From: Clostridium sp. UBA4548
Lineage (GTDB): Bacteria; Bacillota; Clostridia; Clostridiales; Clostridiaceae
Length of the DNA stretch: 64,000 nt
Reading direction: 5' to 3'
Assembly: GCF_002387895.1 (NCBI RefSeq)
Contig: NZ_DGLI01000047.1
Location: 1 to 64,000 of the forward strand
Under the pieces are notes generated by a model, which did no database searches, had not been told where the DNA came from, and saw only the letters and a program-made list of their open reading frames with translations. Position 1 is the first letter of the stretch, and the number at the start of each line of letters is the position of its first letter. The position numbers were made by a program, and so were the translations under genes. Of the stretch, positions 46,254-55,930 are shown in pieces.

Positions 46254-46781
46254 ATGTTCATTTTAGCTTTAATTGCTGGAATTATATTAGGTTATATATC
46301 AAAGGGAACCTTGCGAAACCTAGCAAATATTAATTTGAAGGGAACTTACCTAATTATAATTGGGTTTATTATAGAATTTGTTATTATTATGCTAATCCAA
46401 AAAAAAGTAATTACTGCTGGAGTAATTACATATATAATGAATGTGATTATGTATATCCTTATATTAGCATTTATTTTTGTAAACAAAAAAAACAAATATA
46501 TAGTAATAATGGGAGTAGGATTTATGCTAAATGCTATAGCTATATTTGCCAATGGCGGTGTAATGCCGGTTAGTAGTAGTGCCATAGAAACTATTGGTTT
46601 TTCAACTAATGTCCATACAGAGGGTTTATATAACTTGATTAATTCTAATACAAATTTAAGTTTTTTGGGGGATATTATTCCAATAGATTTTATTGGAAGA
46701 TTTATTGTTAGTATTGGAGACGTTATAGCAGCTATAGGAATGATACTGTTTATAGTAAAAAGTATGAAAAACACTATATAA
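46254..46781 (+). CDS. DUF5317-like integral membrane protein
   Basis: A 175-residue protein with about five hydrophobic helices and an extracytoplasmic loop with FANGGVMPVSSSAIETIGFS. I recall this arrangement as DUF5317, a family of unknown function. It lies 52 bases after the HD-GYP gene, probably in the same operon, and may be a membrane partner of that sensor. Start ATG behind AGGGGGAATT; a terminator follows. Confidence 0.7.
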   Translation: MFILALIAGIILGYISKGTLRNLANINLKGTYLIIIGFIIEFVIIMLIQKKVITAGVITYIMNVIMYILILAFIFVNKKNKYIVIMGVGFMLNAIAIFANGGVMPVSSSAIETIGFSTNVHTEGLYNLINSNTNLSFLGDIIPIDFIGRFIVSIGDVIAAIGMILFIVKSMKNTI

Positions 46782-46796
46782 GTTTATTTACATAAA

Positions 46797-46850
46797 AATC
46801 TACTCTTTAAGAAATCGGAAGGAACTTCTTAAAGAGTAGGTTTTTATTAT
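46797..46850 (+). terminator. terminator after the HD-GYP operon
   Basis: CTACTCTTTAAGAA / TTCTTAAAGAGTAG perfect 14-bp stem followed by GTTTTTATTATTTTG. Confidence 0.88.
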
Positions 46851-47115
46851 TTTGTTCAAAATACAGCTCTAAAATCTAGGAATAAATATAATAAACAGTT
46901 TCCTATGTGTTAATTTTGAAATTAAATAAACTCATCGAAAGGTTTTTCATTTAGTATGTATTTTATAGCAAGAATTTGCGGAAAATATAAAATAATAAGC
47001 TGTAATTAGGATTATACTATAGCTAAAATGAAGAAAAAAATTTATTTTATAGAGAATAAGCTATAATTCTATTTGCACGATTATTGGAAATAAATTTATG
47101 CAAGGAGGTATTTTC

Positions 47116-47709
47116 ATGAGGTTAAAGTCAGTAGTTTTATCATCTATTCTTGTAGGAACCTTGCTTGTAGGATGTGGGACTAAGCCAGGTGAGGAAAATT
47201 TAACACAACAAGAGAAAAATACTCAACAGCAGCAAAATTCTGAGCAACAAAATGCACAACCAGATGTGGTTGCATCACCTTCTATAGTAAGTGATGAGGA
47301 TTCTTTGCATAGAGCAACTAGTAAAGATGGAAGTTGGATTATTATATTAAAAAGAGACTTTGAAGCAAAAAAAGAAATAGTTTTAGAAGGGGAATTTACA
47401 AAAAAGGACACCAAAGATCCTTCAAAACAAGTTCCAGCAGGTCGTAAGATAGCATTATACGATCAAGATCAAAATAGAAACAAAACTGCTTCGTATACGT
47501 TAACAGCACCTAAGTTAATTGTTAGAAGTGAGGATGCAAGAATACAAGGAGGAACTTTTGTAGGTGATGTTTATGTAGAAGGTAAGGGCTTTTCTATAGT
47601 AGATGCTAAAGTGCAAGGGAATGTGTACTTTGCTAGTGAAGAGTTAAAATCTACTTTTAAGCTAGAAAGCAATGGTTCTGTTACTGGTGTCACAGAAGTA
47701 AAAAAATAG
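47116..47709 (+). CDS. lipoprotein of unknown function
   Basis: A 197-residue lipoprotein: lipobox LVGCGTKPG near residue 20, then a Gln/Asn-rich linker and a C-terminal domain with HRATSKDGSWIIILKRD, VVLEGEF, KIALYDQDQNR, TYTLTAPKLIVRSEDARIQ and VYVEGKGF. The repeated short beta strands and the ending VKGNVYF-like segment suggest a right-handed beta structure or polymer-binding fold, which is inference. AAGGAGGT precedes the ATG at 47116; an ATG 18 bases upstream is rejected. Monocistronic. Confidence 0.65.
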   Translation: MRLKSVVLSSILVGTLLVGCGTKPGEENLTQQEKNTQQQQNSEQQNAQPDVVASPSIVSDEDSLHRATSKDGSWIIILKRDFEAKKEIVLEGEFTKKDTKDPSKQVPAGRKIALYDQDQNRNKTASYTLTAPKLIVRSEDARIQGGTFVGDVYVEGKGFSIVDAKVQGNVYFASEELKSTFKLESNGSVTGVTEVKK

Positions 47710-48082
47710 GTATATTAGCATCTATTTAATAAAAGTTATTGCAATATGATGAAAGTTATGTTGTGATAGCTTTTATTATTAGCTAAAATTTAAAGTTGGA
47801 AGGAGTTAAAGTGACTCTGTACCATGGAAAATATACACTTTAATTATAATTTAAACTTGTTACAAATTAATACTAGGAGAGCTGATTTGAATAATATGAC
47901 TTAAGACAATAAAAGAAATATTTTGAAAAATATCATTTTCAACATTGATATTTTACCTTCATATTAATTATACTATTAGTATAGTATAAATTTATTTTTT
48001 ATTTTTATCTAATATAGTGAATTTTTTACTCATATGGTTCACTATATTAGACATTTATTTACAACAGGTTAGGGGGCAGCGG
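47710..48082 (+). other. leader region of the ABC exporter pair
   Basis: A short hairpin follows the lipoprotein gene. A 10-codon frame from GTG 47811 (behind AAGGAG) and a very short second frame lie before a TTGATA-18-TATACT promoter-like pair at 47945-47974 and a perfect inverted repeat at 48009-48050. No gene of normal size. Confidence 0.45.
48009..48050 (+). promoter_or_regulatory. 13-bp perfect inverted repeat upstream of the ABC exporter
   Basis: CTAATATAGTGAA at 48009-48021 and its exact complement at 48038-48050, with a 16-nt spacer. No T-run follows, so it is more likely an operator or RNA hairpin than a terminator. Confidence 0.5.
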
Positions 48083-49816
48083 ATGGGAAAAAAAATTATA
48101 ATGGACTTTATTAAAAATCATAAAGTTTCTTATATTATTGGCATTGGATTTATGTTTCTAACTGCATATATTCAATCTCTCTTCCCAACAGTACTAGGGG
48201 AAGCTATTGATGTATTAAAAATTAATGGCTTTAGCTTTAATGAAGTAAAGCTAAAGGTAATGTACATGCTGTTTATTGCAATTGGTGCTTTTATAACAAC
48301 CTATGCTTGGAGAAATTTTATAGTAGCAAATGCAAGGAGTCTTGAATGTCATCTGAGAGAAAAGTTGTATGATCATCTCCAAATATTATCACAAGAGTTT
48401 TACAATAAAAGAAAAACTGGTGATTTAATTGCCTATGCCATTAATGATATTTCTGCAGTAAGAATGACATTTGGACCTGCAACAGCCATGACTATAAATG
48501 GTATAGTTATATGTGCTATTTCTATTTATTTGATGTGCATTACTATAAATTGGAGGCTTACTTTAATTACCTTACTACCCATACCCTTCATTGTTATTTT
48601 TATGATGAACATTGGGAAGAAGGTTCAGAAAAGATTTAAAATAGTACAAGAAAATTTTGCAGCTATTTCTGATAAGGTACAAGAAAACATTAATGGAATT
48701 AGAGTAATTAAGGCCTATGTTCAAGAAGAATATGAAAGCAAAAATTTTGAAAAGTTAAATATTGAGATGATGGATTCTAATCTAAAAATGATTAGGGTTT
48801 CTGCGTTGCTTTCACCTTTCATCGAAATTGCCTTTAGTATAAGCTTTGCTACTAACTTAATTGTCGGTGGAAACATGGTTTTGGTAGGAAGTATATCTCT
48901 TGGGGACTTTATTGCATTTAATGGATATTTAACTATGATTATGAAGCCGATTAATTCAATTGGACGAGTTATAACCATATTTCAAAGAGGTGTGGCTTCT
49001 CTGAAAAGACTTAATGAGGTCTTCGATGTAGAACCGGAAATAAAAGATGGGAAAATCTGTATAGATAAACCTCTTAAAGGTGAGATAGAATTTAGGGACT
49101 TAAGTTTTTCCTATCCAAATTCAAAGGAAAATTCTATTGAAGAGATAGGGTTCAAAATCCCTCAAGGAAGTACTGTGGGGATTTTAGGTAAGACTGGCTC
49201 TGGCAAAACCACATTGGTAAATTTGCTATTAAAACTTTACAATGTAGAGGATAAAAAAGTATTTATAGATGGCATAGATATAAACGAGTATTCTCTTAAG
49301 GCACTAAGAGAAGGCGTTGGGTATGTGCCTCAAGAGAATTTTCTATTTTCAGCATCTATAAAAGATAATATTAAGTTTTTCAAAGATACCTATAAAGATA
49401 TTGAAGTTGAGGAAGCAGCAAAGATTAGTTCTATATATGAGAGTATTGTAACTTTTCCAAAGGGGTTTGATACCATATTAGGAGAGCGAGGAGTAAATCT
49501 ATCTGGTGGACAAAAGCAAAGGATTTCCATTGCTAGAGCTGTAATAAAAAATCCATCCATACTGATTCTTGATGACTCTCTTTCTGCTGTAGATACAGTA
49601 ACTGAGTCAAGAATACTAAAAAATTTAAAAAAATTCAGGAAAGATAAGACTACTTTAATAATCGCACATAGGATATCAGCAATAAAGGATGCGGATTATA
49701 TTATAGTTCTTAAAAATGGAAAAATATATGAACAAGGACATCATAATGAACTTATAAAGAGGGGAGGAATATATTATGAAACCTATATGGAGCAATATAA
49801 AGACTCACGACAATAA
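48083..49816 (+). CDS. ABC exporter, subunit A of a heterodimer (degenerate site half)
   Basis: A 577-residue membrane ABC exporter: six-helix transmembrane domain (about 1-300) and ATPase domain with Walker A GKTGSGKTT near 373, Q-loop, signature LSGGQKQR and Walker B LILDDSLSAVD. The residue after the Walker B Asp is Asp rather than the catalytic Glu, as in the degenerate half of heterodimeric exporters such as LmrCD or TM287/288. GGGGGCAGCGG is well placed for the ATG at 48083, not the earlier in-frame ATG. Overlaps the next ABC gene by 41 bases. Substrate probably drugs or peptides. Confidence 0.9.
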   Translation: MGKKIIMDFIKNHKVSYIIGIGFMFLTAYIQSLFPTVLGEAIDVLKINGFSFNEVKLKVMYMLFIAIGAFITTYAWRNFIVANARSLECHLREKLYDHLQILSQEFYNKRKTGDLIAYAINDISAVRMTFGPATAMTINGIVICAISIYLMCITINWRLTLITLLPIPFIVIFMMNIGKKVQKRFKIVQENFAAISDKVQENINGIRVIKAYVQEEYESKNFEKLNIEMMDSNLKMIRVSALLSPFIEIAFSISFATNLIVGGNMVLVGSISLGDFIAFNGYLTMIMKPINSIGRVITIFQRGVASLKRLNEVFDVEPEIKDGKICIDKPLKGEIEFRDLSFSYPNSKENSIEEIGFKIPQGSTVGILGKTGSGKTTLVNLLLKLYNVEDKKVFIDGIDINEYSLKALREGVGYVPQENFLFSASIKDNIKFFKDTYKDIEVEEAAKISSIYESIVTFPKGFDTILGERGVNLSGGQKQRISIARAVIKNPSILILDDSLSAVDTVTESRILKNLKKFRKDKTTLIIAHRISAIKDADYIIVLKNGKIYEQGHHNELIKRGGIYYETYMEQYKDSRQ

Positions 49817-51578
49817 TTCTAATAGTAAAAGTTATAAGATCCATAGTTTAAAAAGGCTTTTGGCATTAACTCTCCCTCACTTTAAAAAAATAGGATTAGC
49901 AGCTCTATGTGTATTGCTTGTAAATGCAGCCGAACTTATAAAACCTTATATCTTAAAGTTAGTTATTGATGATTTTTTAATAAATAAGGCACCTCAGTCT
50001 ATGTTTTACTCAATTACTTCCATGGGAATTTTGTATTTTCTTATCGTTGCTTTAGGAGGAATGTTCTCATTTTCCCAAGTAAACTTTATAAATAGTGCAG
50101 CCCAGGAAATTATGAAAGACCTAAGAACTAGAGTATTTAATACAATTCAGCTACTACCATTATCATACCTTGATAAAACCTCATCAGGAAGACTGATTAC
50201 AAGAGCAACAAATGATGTTGCGGCTTTAAGTGAAATGTATACTGATGTAATTATTAATTTGTTTAAAGATGTATTTTTATTAATTGGTATTGTATATGCA
50301 ATGGCAATGCTAGATATTAAATTAGCTTTAATTTCAATTTCTTTGGTACCCATAATGTTTTTGTTTGTTTTCTTACTAAAAAATAAAATTAAAAATAATT
50401 TTTCTAAGATGAAAAGTTTAATTGGAAGAATAAATGGCTTTATGGCTGAGAATATATCAGGAATGAAAATCATTCAAATATTTAGAGGGGAAAAAGAAAA
50501 AAAACAGGAATTTTTAAAGTTAAATGGTGAGTATTTTAAGAGTACTTTGTTTCAAGTAAGGATGAATAGTATATTAAGACCTGCTTCAGATGTGTTTCAA
50601 AGTATTTCTGTGGCAATTTTAATTTGGTATGCTATGGGAAAAATATATAATCAAACCTTGGAAATTGGAGTGCTTTACGCTTTTACAACCTATATTAAAC
50701 AATTTTTTAATCCAATATCAGATTTAGCAGATAACTACACCACTATACAATCAGCATTGGTTTCTGCAGATAGAATTTTTGAATTATTAGATGAGGAAGA
50801 TACCCTTGAAAATTTAGATCTAGGGAGGTCCATGGAGTATATAAATGGAGATATAGAGTTTAGAAATGTTTGGTTTTCTTACAATGCGACGGATTGGATA
50901 TTAAAAGATGTTAGTTTTACTATAAAAAGGGGTGAAACCGTTGCCTTTGTAGGTGAAACAGGAGCAGGAAAAACTACTATAATAAGTCTCATAAGTGGAT
51001 TTTATCCTATTCAAAGAGGGGAAATATTAATAGATGGTGTAAATATAAATGAAATAAGAAAGAAAGACTTGAGAAGAAATATTTCAGTAGTGTTGCAAGA
51101 TGTATTTTTGTTCTCAGGTGACATAGCAAAGAATATATCATTAAATGATAATATTGATATTGAGATTATAAATAAATCTTTAGAAATAACCTGTGCTTTA
51201 GAATTTGTAAACAATCTACCACAGGGTATATATTCTCCAGTTATGGAGAGAGGTAGCACTTTTTCAGCTGGGGAAAAGCAATTACTATCCTTTGCTAGAG
51301 CTTTAGCTCATAAACCCTCTATATTTATTTTAGATGAAGCTACAGCAAATATTGATACCCATACTGAGAAGTTAATTCAACAGGTTATTGAAAAGGTATC
51401 AAAACACAGAACTACCTTAATCATTGCACATAGACTTTCTACTATTAGAAATGCAGATAAAATTATAGTTTTAAGTCATGGTAAAATTGTGGAAATGGGG
51501 AGTCATAATGAATTAATAAAAGGCAAAGGGTATTATAAAAGCATGATTGAAGGAAATAGTTTTAAGGAAGTTATATAG
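49776..51578 (+). CDS. ABC exporter, subunit B of a heterodimer
   Basis: A 600-residue ABC exporter pairing with the preceding gene. Six transmembrane helices, then Walker A GETGAGKTT near 398, signature degenerated to FSAGEKQ, and a normal Walker B LDEATANID. Together with the first subunit this leaves one full catalytic site and one degenerate site. The start lies inside the first gene and has GAGGGGAGGAA upstream, so translation is coupled. A terminator follows. Drug efflux is likely but unproven. Confidence 0.9.
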   Translation: MKPIWSNIKTHDNNSNSKSYKIHSLKRLLALTLPHFKKIGLAALCVLLVNAAELIKPYILKLVIDDFLINKAPQSMFYSITSMGILYFLIVALGGMFSFSQVNFINSAAQEIMKDLRTRVFNTIQLLPLSYLDKTSSGRLITRATNDVAALSEMYTDVIINLFKDVFLLIGIVYAMAMLDIKLALISISLVPIMFLFVFLLKNKIKNNFSKMKSLIGRINGFMAENISGMKIIQIFRGEKEKKQEFLKLNGEYFKSTLFQVRMNSILRPASDVFQSISVAILIWYAMGKIYNQTLEIGVLYAFTTYIKQFFNPISDLADNYTTIQSALVSADRIFELLDEEDTLENLDLGRSMEYINGDIEFRNVWFSYNATDWILKDVSFTIKRGETVAFVGETGAGKTTIISLISGFYPIQRGEILIDGVNINEIRKKDLRRNISVVLQDVFLFSGDIAKNISLNDNIDIEIINKSLEITCALEFVNNLPQGIYSPVMERGSTFSAGEKQLLSFARALAHKPSIFILDEATANIDTHTEKLIQQVIEKVSKHRTTLIIAHRLSTIRNADKIIVLSHGKIVEMGSHNELIKGKGYYKSMIEGNSFKEVI

Positions 51579-51697
51579 TAAAGGATAATATAAGTAAATA
51601 AAGTCATGTGCTAAATAATTTAATAATAAAGGTGTAAACATTAATGCTGTAGTCAGATTTAGAGAAGAAATTAAAAAATGTGTAAAAATACAAAAAA

Positions 51698-51732
51698 TTA
51701 AAAGCCATCACAATGAAGGCTTTTGATTTTTT
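51698..51732 (+). terminator. terminator after the ABC exporter operon
   Basis: AAAAGCC / GGCTTTT stem with an 11-nt loop, followed by GATTTTTT. Confidence 0.75.
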
Positions 51733-51740
51733 AAAATTAT

Positions 51741-51814
51741 TGGAGCAGGTGAAGGGAATCGAACCCTCGCCATTAGCTTGGGAAGCTAATGTACTACCAT
51801 TATACTACACCTGC
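51741..51814 (-). tRNA. tRNA-Gly (anticodon CCC)
   Basis: Acceptor arm GCAGGTG/CACCTGC, anticodon stem TTAGC/GCTAA with loop TTCCCAA giving CCC, T-arm GGTTCGATTCC, and encoded TCCA end. Single tRNA gene in a 550-base gap. Confidence 0.93.
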
Positions 51815-52134
51815 ATGAATTATTTTGATTAAGTTAACGGTAGCTTGGACACAATTTAATTATAGCATATATCCATAAAATGTAAAGCTATTTCTATAAA
51901 CTATAAAAAAATAATTTTAAAATTTTAATTAAGTTATTATCAGAGGTTGAAAGTTTCGTGGAAGAAAAGTTGAAATAAAAATAAACATTATTAGTAGTAA
52001 AAGAATTAAAATTGCAACTATAACATAAAATAAAATAAAAGTTATAGGTTGATTTTAAAAATGAATACTTTAAATAGTATTTTGTGAAAAATGAAATAAA
52101 AATTATTTAATAAAAAACTAAAGAGGTGAAAAAA
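51815..52134. other. AT-rich intergenic region before RNase J
   Basis: About 320 bases of A/T-rich DNA with the RNase J promoter; no gene or structured RNA seen. Confidence 0.5.
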
Positions 52135-53799
52135 GTGGAGGAAAATGGAAATGTAAAAATTATTCCCTTAGGAGGGCTTGGAGAAATAGGAAAGAATATA
52201 ACAGCCTTTGAGTATAAGGATGAAATTATCGTTATAGACTGTGGCATATCCTTTCCAGAAGAAGAGATGTATGGTGTTGATTTAGTTATTCCAGACATCA
52301 CTTATTTACTAAATAATAAAGAAAAGGTTAAAGCAATTTTTATTACTCATGGTCATGAGGATCATATTGGGTCTTTGCCTTATATTTTGAAACAACTTAA
52401 TGTTCCAGTGTATGGCACTAGGTTAACTTTAGGGATAATTGAAAATAAACTTAAGGAACATGATATACTACAAGAATGTAAGCTTAATGGAGTAGAAGCA
52501 GGACAGATAGTCAAATTGAAAAATTTAAATGTGGAATTTATAAGAAATACTCATAGTATAGCAGATTCTTGCTCTATTGCAATTCACACACCAGTAGGAA
52601 TTATATTACATACTGGAGATTTTAAGATAGATTATACACCAATTGATGGAAAAGTTATGGATTTAGAACGAATATCAGCTCTTGGAAGAAAAGGCGTACT
52701 TCTTCTAATGGCTGACAGTACTAACGTACAACGGCAGGGACACACAATATCTGAGCGGTCCATAGGAGAAACTTTAAATAGAGTTATTTCTGGAGCAAGA
52801 GGAAGAGTTATAGTAGCTACCTTTGCTTCAAACATCCATAGAATGCAGCAAATAATAAATGCTTCAATGCAATATGGTAGGAAAGTAGCTTTTAGCGGTA
52901 GAAGTATGGAGAATATATCACAAGTAGCTATGGAGCTTGGATATCTCCATATACCTGAAGGTCAAGTTATAAAAACTGAGGAAATATATGATTATCCTAA
53001 TGAAAAAGTTACTATAATTACAACTGGAAGTCAGGGAGAGCCTATGGCTGCACTAGCGAGAATAGCTTTTTCTACCCATAGAAAGATTAAGTTAGAACCA
53101 AATGACTTGTTTATTATTTCGGCCTCACCAATTCCAGGAAATGAAAAACTCATTTCAAGAGTAATTAACGAATTATTTAGAAAAGGTGCAGATGTAATTT
53201 ATGAAGATTTAGAAGAAGTTCACGTTTCAGGTCATGCTTATCAAGAAGAATTAAAACTGATTCATACTTTAGTGCATCCGAAGTTCTTTATGCCTGTTCA
53301 TGGAGAGTACAGACATCTGAAACATCATACCGAGCTTGCGGTAAAATTGGGAATGAATAGAGAAGATATCTTTGCTTTAGAGACTGGGGATGTATTAGAA
53401 ATATCAGAAAATGAAGCAAAGGTAACTGGAAAGGTAAAAACTGGGTCCGTATTTGTAGATGGTATTGGAGTTGGAGATGTAGGCACTGTAGTTCTAAGAG
53501 ATAGAAAACACTTAGCTCAAGATGGAATGGTTACAGTGGTTGCAACTATAGAAAAAGAATCCTTTAGTCTTATTGCTGGTCCAGATATAATTACAAGAGG
53601 GTTTGTATACGCTAAGGAGTCAGAAGAATTGATTAATGAAATAAAAGAAATAGCAAGAATAGAGCTTGAAAGCTGCTTAGATAGAAAGATTATTGAGTGG
53701 TATGTTTTAAAAGCTAATATGAAGTCAGCTATTGAAAAGTATTTATTTGAGAAAACTAAGAGAAGGCCAACTATACTACCAATTATCATGGAAATTTAA
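52135..53799 (+). CDS. rnj: ribonuclease J
   Basis: A 554-residue RNase J: beta-lactamase fold with the metal motif THGHEDHIGSLPY near residue 70, the beta-CASP segment (GRSMENISQ, then GSQGEP) and a C-terminal domain needed for dimerisation. It carries out 5'-3' exonuclease and endonuclease steps in mRNA decay. A GTG at 52126 is in frame; AGAGGTG favours the GTG at 52135. Monocistronic, with a terminator. Confidence 0.93.
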   Translation: MEENGNVKIIPLGGLGEIGKNITAFEYKDEIIVIDCGISFPEEEMYGVDLVIPDITYLLNNKEKVKAIFITHGHEDHIGSLPYILKQLNVPVYGTRLTLGIIENKLKEHDILQECKLNGVEAGQIVKLKNLNVEFIRNTHSIADSCSIAIHTPVGIILHTGDFKIDYTPIDGKVMDLERISALGRKGVLLLMADSTNVQRQGHTISERSIGETLNRVISGARGRVIVATFASNIHRMQQIINASMQYGRKVAFSGRSMENISQVAMELGYLHIPEGQVIKTEEIYDYPNEKVTIITTGSQGEPMAALARIAFSTHRKIKLEPNDLFIISASPIPGNEKLISRVINELFRKGADVIYEDLEEVHVSGHAYQEELKLIHTLVHPKFFMPVHGEYRHLKHHTELAVKLGMNREDIFALETGDVLEISENEAKVTGKVKTGSVFVDGIGVGDVGTVVLRDRKHLAQDGMVTVVATIEKESFSLIAGPDIITRGFVYAKESEELINEIKEIARIELESCLDRKIIEWYVLKANMKSAIEKYLFEKTKRRPTILPIIMEI

Positions 53800-53914
53800 A
53801 AAAGGTATTTTAGTCAGTAGAGTAAATTTGATTTTAGTAAGTGTGAGAGCGGTTTTATTAGATAATAGGCATGGAAAGAGAATTAAAGATAAGGTTTTCA
53901 ATGTCAAAAATGCA

Positions 53915-53955
53915 AATAACTATAGTGCTTTTGGCTTAAAGTGCTATAGTTATTT
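53915..53955 (+). terminator. terminator after RNase J
   Basis: AAATAACTATAG / CTATAGTTATTT stem enclosing a smaller internal hairpin. Confidence 0.75.
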
Positions 53956-54031
53956 ATTATAAATATTAATTTTTTTTATAAAATATTATTAGAACAATAT
54001 AAAAGCTTCAAGTTATTGGTGAAAATAACCA

Positions 54032-54901
54032 TCATATATCTTGTAAATCAAAATTTTTAATGAAATTAACAAATGCGTTAACTACATTTAAATTTAAAAC
54101 TTCCTTTTCGTAAAACAACCAAGTTTTTCTTATTATAGGAGTTCCGTTTTTATTAATCAAATTAATTATGTGTAAATCATTTAAATTACTTACCACAAGC
54201 CTAGGCATAATTCCATAACCTAGGTCATTGATGACCATTTCCTTACAAGTTTCAAGTTGATCAACATTCATACTTACTAATGGACCGCTAGTAAAGTTGT
54301 CAGCCCACCAATTGTCAATTAATGACTTTAATAAATGATCTGTTTGATAATCTATTCTAGGAAGGTTAGGAAGATTTTCTAACTCGATGTTATTTTTTGA
54401 AACAACACATATATTCTCTTCGAACAATAGGTGTTTTTCGCACTTCCAGTTATAATCTCCTCGAACAAAACCAAGATGAATATCTTTATTAGCCAACATG
54501 TTAACTATATCGCTACTCCAATCTGTAATTATTTTAAACTCAACTTTAGGATATTTAGTTTTAAAAAGTTTTAATAAAGCGGGAAGCTTGTGTTTCATCA
54601 TAAAACGAGATACGCCTAGTTTCAATGTTCCTACCACATCATTATCCATATTCCAAAGGGTTTCTTTTGCTTTTTCTATTTTTAGTAATATCTCATTAGC
54701 ACATTGATATAAGTATTCTCCTTGAGGGGTAAAGCATACACCTCTTCTTCCTCTTGTTACAATATTTACACCAAACTCTTTTTCCATTTGTTTTAGCCTA
54801 TTAGTTAGTGCTGGTTGGGAGATATATAAAGTTTCAGCGGCTTTAGTTATATTTTTTTTATCATATAAAACTTTAAGAATAAGCCAGTCTCTATTGTCCA
54901 T
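54032..54901 (-). CDS. LysR-type transcriptional regulator
   Basis: A 289-residue LysR regulator: winged-helix N-terminus (LKVLYDKKNITKAAETLYISQPALTNRLKQMEKEFG-type, near residue 10-45), a linker helix, and a periplasmic-binding-like sensor domain. Inducer unknown. Divergent from a half-size AbrB membrane protein gene 335 bases away, so it likely controls that gene and itself. ATG behind TTGGAGGAAGG. Confidence 0.88.
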   Translation of the reverse strand: MDNRDWLILKVLYDKKNITKAAETLYISQPALTNRLKQMEKEFGVNIVTRGRRGVCFTPQGEYLYQCANEILLKIEKAKETLWNMDNDVVGTLKLGVSRFMMKHKLPALLKLFKTKYPKVEFKIITDWSSDIVNMLANKDIHLGFVRGDYNWKCEKHLLFEENICVVSKNNIELENLPNLPRIDYQTDHLLKSLIDNWWADNFTSGPLVSMNVDQLETCKEMVINDLGYGIMPRLVVSNLNDLHIINLINKNGTPIIRKTWLFYEKEVLNLNVVNAFVNFIKNFDLQDI

Positions 54902-55236
54902 TTCCTTCCTCCAATTTAGGTATAAGATTTTTTTATGGTTATTTATAATAAAATATTATTTTATTTATTTCTAATAATATACTAAACTTAATATAAATTG
55001 GTCAAGGACTAAGGTTATTTAGTTCATTAGTATCCATAGAATTTTTTTATAAACTTATTATGCTGAAAATTAGGTTTGAAGTGTTGTATCATATTAATAA
55101 GACATTAATAAACCACTATTATATTATGTGGTTACTTCATTCTAGATAAAGGACTAAAATGATTTTATCTATTTTGTTGTATAGGTTAGAATTGAAGAAC
55201 ATTAATGATTTTAGTTGTTAGAAAAGGGGATTAGTT
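54902..55236. other. divergent promoter region for LysR and AbrB-type genes
   Basis: 335 bases. LysR-box-like dyads were not unambiguous; no gene visible. Confidence 0.5.
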
Positions 55237-55734
55237 ATGGAAAAGATAATATATACGTTAGTTATTGCAGCTGTTGGTGGTTATATAGGAATTAAGCTAA
55301 AGATACCTGCAGGAGCACTGATTGGGGCAATGGTATTTGTAGCTGCCTATAATATAAAAACCTCACAAGGTTATATACCAAGAGATTTCAAGTTAGTAGC
55401 GCAGATTGTTGTTGGGGGAATGCTTGGATTAAACTTTAATATGGAAGCCATATCAGCATTGAAGAAATTGATATTGCCCTCTATTGTGTTGGTGATTGGA
55501 TTAACTATATTTAGTTTATTGTTAGGAATTTTAATACATAAAATTACGGGTCTAGATTTAGTTACTGCCTTATTCAGTAGCTCCCCAGGAGGACTTACTG
55601 ATATGTCACTATTGTCTGAAGCATATGGAGCTCAGACACATATAGTAGCATTGATGCATCTAATACGACTTACCACAGTAATAACTATTTTTCCAATAAT
55701 AATTAAGTTTTTAAAAGAGCATTTTTTATCCTGA
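55237..55734 (+). CDS. single-repeat AbrB-duplication family membrane protein
   Basis: A 165-residue integral membrane protein with about five hydrophobic helices and the AbrB-duplication motifs GALIGAMVF and LFSSSPGGLTDMSLLSEAYGA. Members with two such repeats are thought to be transporters or regulators; this one has one repeat, so it may act as a dimer. Role inferred from the divergent LysR gene as possibly substrate- or metabolite-linked. Start ATG behind AAAAGGGGA. Confidence 0.75.
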   Translation: MEKIIYTLVIAAVGGYIGIKLKIPAGALIGAMVFVAAYNIKTSQGYIPRDFKLVAQIVVGGMLGLNFNMEAISALKKLILPSIVLVIGLTIFSLLLGILIHKITGLDLVTALFSSSPGGLTDMSLLSEAYGAQTHIVALMHLIRLTTVITIFPIIIKFLKEHFLS

Positions 55735-55874
55735 AATCCATAAAGACACAATGTATTTAATATGAGATTAAGGAATGTTTTTACTTAGGTTTATAATTTA
55801 TATTTAATGCTTGAAGCATATTTCTTCGATTCTAAGGACAGTAAGGAGTAGTTTAAGAAATATATTTACAATAA

Positions 55875-55930
55875 GTAAAATAAAATTATAAGAAGCTAGT
55901 GCTTACATTGAAAAAAGTAAGCACTAGCTC
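55875..55930 (-). terminator. terminator of the response regulator gene
   Basis: Leftward: AGCTAGTGCTTAC / GTAAGCACTAGCT perfect 13-bp stem with a 10-nt loop, followed by a T-rich stretch. Confidence 0.7.
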
